DNA from: Hypoxylon rubiginosum
Lineage: Eukaryota; Ascomycota; Sordariomycetes; Xylariales; Hypoxylaceae
Assembly: GCA_902806565.1 (NCBI GenBank)
Contig: CADCXA010000027.1
Span: 744,001-808,000 of the forward strand
Reading direction: 5' to 3'
Length of the DNA: 64,000 nucleotides
Positions within the stretch are counted from its first letter, which is position 1. Every line of letters begins with the position of its first letter. The position numbers and the translations under genes are program-made. Below are positions 59,979-64,000 of this stretch, in pieces. A model generated the notes under the pieces. The model made no database searches. It had not been told where the DNA came from and saw nothing but the letters and a program-made list of their open reading frames with translations.

Positions 59979-61997
59979 TTAGTTGCTCTTGGATATCTCA
60001 ACGACGTCGGCCCAGTCCTTCGACCTATTGCGGCCACCTTTCCAAGCTCCGTTTAGATATGTCTCAGCCTCCTTTGCCCAAGCTAAGAGCTGCTCCTCGG
60101 CGCCCCATTCACCCATCGCCATCAGTCCGACTGGTAGTTTGCCCTCGCCTTGTTCGGGTTCGACATAGCCGACGGGTGCGGTGACGGTGGGGCAGCCCAC
60201 CGAGTTCGACAGCCATACATACATCATGCTGCGGATCGTCATGTTTCCGTCGCTGAAACCGTACGCCTGGTCGCCGGGATGGATCTTCCAGCCAGCGTCG
60301 GGGATGGTTGGGGTCAGGATTAACAAGCCTGGGTGCTTCTTCCATAGGAATGCAAGATGTTCCATGATCAGGGCTCGGAGCTGGCCGTACTTGATCATGT
60401 CGACGCCGGTCGTGATGGCACCGATCGAAATTAGCAACTGATTGCAGTAATTCAAGTTCTTGAGCGGATTCGCCCGGTCCGCGACTCCCGACCGTAGGTG
60501 ATCGAATGCTTCAGCGAGTGCCCATCCGCTATGGGCATATTGGCCCTCTTGCACATACGGAATAGTTATATCGACGACTTCGTAGCCCAGCTTATTTGTG
60601 AAATAGGAGATAGCTAGCTTAGTGATCTCGAGGACGTTAGGGGCGGCTTGATCGAACCAGTCCTTGTAAATGCCAATCGTTTTCTTCGCAGTTGGGCTAG
60701 GCGGAATAGACAGCGCGAATGAACCCTGAATCGGGTCTTGCGAATTAGGTGCCGTCACTGCAACATATTAGGTTAGTCTGAGCGGCGTCTGGCCCTTCAA
60801 TAGGGAGGTTCGCTTCAAGGCGGAGGAGTTCCGAGGTTATGAGATATACTCACTAATTCGGTATGCAATAGCCAGGTCATTAGCAGTCGCAGCCATGGGC
60901 CCAACCACACAGACGGACGACTTCATTGTGTACGCTCGATGAAGTGTGGGTTTGAGCCCATATATGCCAGCATACGATGACGGATTGCGAATACTCCCTC
61001 CCGCATCAGTACCGACTGCGATAGGTATCAGCCCAGCACCTAGTGCGGAGCCTGCTCCTGAAGATGAGCCGCCTGGGTAATACGACGTGTTGTTCCAATT
61101 GACAGGCGTACCCCAATGCGGATTGCATCCACTGACATCCGAACCCAGCTCATGCATCGCCAATTTTCCAATGACAATAGCACCTGCTGCTTGCAATTGT
61201 GCAACAGGCCAGATCGTCTTGGTCGCAGGCGTGAAGAAGGGATCTGACGAGTCGATGGGTAATCCCATGTGTGAGATGTATCCTTCTACGTTTATATCGT
61301 CCTTGACCCCTATGGGTATACCGTCTAGTACACCTAACGGTTTGCCTGCGGCGTAGCGCTCTGTTGAATCTTTGGCTGCTGCTAGCACAAGGTCCTCTCT
61401 CGTGATAGCCCATGCCGACTCATACTTGGCCGGGGGTTTCTGTCCCCTTGATATCAGTGGGAGGAGAGCTTTTGCTACTTGAAGTGGTGTGAGCTTTCCG
61501 GCCTTGAAGAGCTCATGGTAATCTGCAGCGGAATAAAAACGACCGGCCAGGTCATCCGGCTGCCGTTGGCAGAGCTCCGGTGTAATGTCTGCCTTGCTTT
61601 GGACGACACCGTCTGGTATCAGCGGGGTGACGATAGGCTGTTCAGCTTGTCAACTACATGGCGATCAAAAGAAGCACGGATAGACCACATACTTGAAGAC
61701 GCCAATCATACTCCTCCAGCCCCGGGATATCCTTAATGCCGCCCAATTTAGCATTGGACCAAGTTGCCTTAGCGAAGAACGAAGAATGAGCGACACTATT
61801 TGCGTATCTATGAGCAACTGCATGCATATAGGACAGATAAGTGAGGTGATGCTAAATCCTTCGAGCGCTTACAGTTTTGCGGCGATAATCAAAGCCCATC
61901 CTCTAAGCGCAGGGTTCTGATCCACATTCGGCGTATACGGGATCTTGGGGCCTTCTCTGGCTAGCGGATAGCCTGAAAACCGCTGCGTAGACCCCAT
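59979..61997 (-). CDS. Amidase-signature family enzyme (GatA-like fungal amidase)
   Basis: Four exons, 61873..61997, 61693..61807, 60854..61637 and 59979..60757, join in phases 2, 0 and 1 (introns 65, 55 and 96 bases) to 600 residues. The triad is complete: Lys192 in GVKDDINVEG, Ser272-273 in PGGSSSGAGSALG and nucleophile Ser295 in GTDAGGSIR. The length and the ~85-residue N-terminal lead match fungal amidases annotated as GatA-like or general amidases. A role in organellar tRNA amidation is not implied. No signal peptide, unlike the amidase at 74..2225, so it is probably cytosolic. The substrate is unknown. Confidence 0.92.
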
Positions 61998-62461
61998 TGC
62001 TGCTATGAAAAGCAATTCCTCTTGTTGAACGGTGAACGGGATGACAATGTCAAGGTGAGGAAAGGGTGAGAGCTAAAGCTAGAGCTAGAGTGGAGCTGGA
62101 GCTGGAGCGGAAGCACGTGATTCGCACCTCGGCATCGGCCAAGTCGGGAAAAGCTCAAGCTCCATGCTCCACCACCTCGAATTTGAAACATCATTTTTAT
62201 TGGACCATCATAATCTCCGAGTCCGCCGAGACGGGTGGTAGTACAGGTTGACTAAGAACTCACTAAGCCTATTTCCCCTTAGTGATAACTCGAGGGTCTA
62301 GAGTACGAACTACTTCGTACTATGTACGAGAACAATGTGGATATTACGGTACGTAATCACGATGTAAAGAGAAATCCAAGGTGGGGGAATATCCGCACAA
62401 ACTCGATACTATTATGCGTTGCGTTCTAATTCGGTCTATATATGCGGAGTAAGCCATCTTG
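61998..62461. other. Intergenic region upstream of the second amidase
   Basis: 464 bases: the amidase promoter with an AGCTAG/AGCTGG repeat, then the 3' region of the 2EXR gene. Nothing else seen. Confidence 0.55.
62071..62110. repeat. Degenerate hexamer repeat (AGCTAG/AGCTGG)
   Basis: Six to seven imperfect hexamers built on AGCTAG then GAGCTG, 74-113 bases upstream of the amidase start at 61997. Confidence 0.75.
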
Positions 62462-63283
62462 CTACCGCCATCCGAGTATCAACACCGCAGGGCAGAACTC
62501 AGGGAGCTGTCTCCATTGCTGAAGAATCCAGGGATGGTCGGAAGGGATCGGCGAGGTCGTTGGAAAAGAAGACCTGCCTTCGTCATGTCCAACTTGTAAC
62601 AATCGCTCGTGATAATGTCGAATTTCTTGTAATATGACATTGTCCAGGCTTGACCTTAGAGCAAACTCCACGTCCTCGCGTCGAGGAAAGACGGGTGACA
62701 TCTCCTGCCCACGCGCCCATGTCTTATAGGCCTCGATCTTTCTCCGGTCTTCATCGCTGCACAAGTCGAGAACCGTTCCCTTTCCTTTGTCTTGTTCGGT
62801 CATCTCGGGCCGGAATCTGGGCCAATACGCCGTCTCGATCTGCTCGACAATAAGATAAACCACCTTCACGCTGTGAAAACGCTGTCCTTCGATGAGGTCC
62901 TTGACGACGACACTAATGTCGCCCTCGAAGTCCCCCGCGTTGATTGCCAACTTTTCGGCGGCAGAGAAGAAAGGCTCCGGGTTCGACAACGGATACGGAT
63001 AGCCGCCGTGAAGCTCGAGGATATCTCGAGAGCCGATAAACCACGTAGTAGTATCGGTATCTTGTGCTGTTGGAAAGCCTCGCACCACTGAATGATTTGC
63101 GGCAACTTCCCGCGACTCCCGGCAGACGTGAGCAATCACTGGCGGTAAGAGACGCCAGTTCTCCCACGGCACATTTCTAGCGAAGAGCTGGATACGGCCT
63201 CGGGGTAGAGCATGAATCCAAATCAAGCGTCTGATCTCCGGGGGTAGTCGAGGAAAGGTTGAGAAGGTTTGGGTGCTTGACAT
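62462..63283 (-). CDS. 2EXR domain protein
   Basis: Single exon, 273 residues. The N-terminus FPRLPPEIRRLIWIHALPRGRI followed by VCRESREVA is the 2EXR signature found in very many fungal proteins, related in style to F-box domains. The rest, with a helical charged C-terminal part, has no motif I recognise. No signal peptide or membrane segment. Function unknown; a protein-interaction role is an analogy only. Confidence 0.88.
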   Translation of the reverse strand: MSSTQTFSTFPRLPPEIRRLIWIHALPRGRIQLFARNVPWENWRLLPPVIAHVCRESREVAANHSVVRGFPTAQDTDTTTWFIGSRDILELHGGYPYPLSNPEPFFSAAEKLAINAGDFEGDISVVVKDLIEGQRFHSVKVVYLIVEQIETAYWPRFRPEMTEQDKGKGTVLDLCSDEDRRKIEAYKTWARGQEMSPVFPRREDVEFALRSSLDNVILQEIRHYHERLLQVGHDEGRSSFPTTSPIPSDHPWILQQWRQLPEFCPAVLILGWR

Positions 63284-64000
63284 TTGGTGTATTGAGGTCG
63301 TCTTAAAGTGTTGCTGATTCAGTTGACGGAGCTGGCTGTTGGGCTAAGTGTGGGCAGCTTCGAGTGGGTTATTTCGACGTAAATAGGACGGCTCTAACCA
63401 CTCCCGTCATCAGATTCAATATAGTTGCTGTAGAATCGACACTCAACCATGACTAATAAGATGCATGGCTCCCGGGGTTAGTACTTCGTAGTTTCGACAC
63501 CTTGAGGGAGAGAATAAATACCAGAGATAGACGGTTGGGCGAGTATTTGATGGACGGGATCCCGAACGGTTGGAAATCCATCGGCAGATATTAGGTCTCG
63601 ATATGTACCTATATAACATGCAGGAGTTGGAGAGAGCATCAGACCGTCGCGATTGTAGTTACGACAATGGTTTCCATTGCGTAAGGCTGTATGGCCAAAC
63701 CTGGACGGATTCGAAATTTGTGGATCCAGTAAAGCGCATTGGAGTTGACGTGATTAGTTGGGCAGATCACATCATTTGCTCCTTAGTGGTGTTTCTCCCA
63801 CTCTTGATGCCGCCTTTTCCATAAACGCCTGATGATATCTTCACCTAGTTGGGCATTAGGACAACCTATGGGTTTTCAATAGCAATGCCTCCTGAAATTT
63901 CATTTTTCACGATTAACTGGCTAGTGATGCTCCCCAATCTATGATGAAAGTTTTCTCCGCTCGCACGCTTTTTCCTCGCGTCATCCAATCTAGGTATAAT
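63284..64000. other. Intergenic window end
   Basis: 717 bases with the upstream region of the 2EXR gene and nothing else I can support. Confidence 0.5.

Noticed and set aside
1..64000. CRISPR arrays, bacterial operons, prophage or insertion sequences
   Set aside because: No direct-repeat arrays with unique spacers, no ribosome-binding sites, and introns throughout; the DNA is eukaryotic.

Overview
The window looks like nuclear DNA of a filamentous ascomycete (Pezizomycotina, probably a sordariomycete). Coding regions are broken by short introns of about 47-158 bases with GTAAGT-like donors and CTAAC/CTGAC-like branch sites. Genes lie on both strands without operons. Several families are typical of filamentous fungi: a TmpA-like membrane oxidoreductase, a 2EXR protein, a fungal-type C2H2 protein and uncharacterised multi-pass membrane proteins. 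Exon boundaries given here were worked out by hand from splice consensus, reading phase and continuity of family motifs; none has transcript support.

Layout. 0-6 kb: an amidase-signature enzyme (minus) and an F-box-like protein (plus). 6-9 kb: three small minus-strand genes in a row that look like diverged tandem copies of one unrecognised helical protein; each has a TGASTCA site 160-190 bases upstream of its start. 10-16 kb: an NAD(P)-dependent extended SDR reductase (plus) and the U-box ubiquitin chain-elongation factor Ufd2 in seven exons (minus). 18-25 kb: a single-pass membrane protein with a cysteine-rich N-terminus, a 77-residue two-exon gene of unknown function, and a C2H2 protein whose middle exon junction does not resolve cleanly. 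28-34 kb: a very large DOCK-family guanine nucleotide exchange factor. 36-38 kb: a GC-rich type II membrane glycosyltransferase-like gene. 38-44 kb: a gene-poor stretch. 44-53 kb: the TmpA-like protein, a four-segment membrane protein and a histidine-phosphatase (phosphoglycerate mutase-like) enzyme. 53-64 kb: a NADAR-domain N-glycosidase-like protein, a seven- or eight-span membrane protein with an apparent GC-AG intron, a second amidase and a 2EXR protein.

The genes do not form an obvious biosynthetic cluster. Ufd2 and the DOCK protein are conserved housekeeping functions (proteasomal degradation; Rac/Rho GTPase control of polarity). The rest is mostly accessory metabolism, membrane proteins and lineage-restricted families. 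The least explained content is the tandem small-protein family at 6.3-8.9 kb with its shared upstream element. A palindromic CCTAGGTACC-type sequence is also scattered through noncoding DNA across the window.
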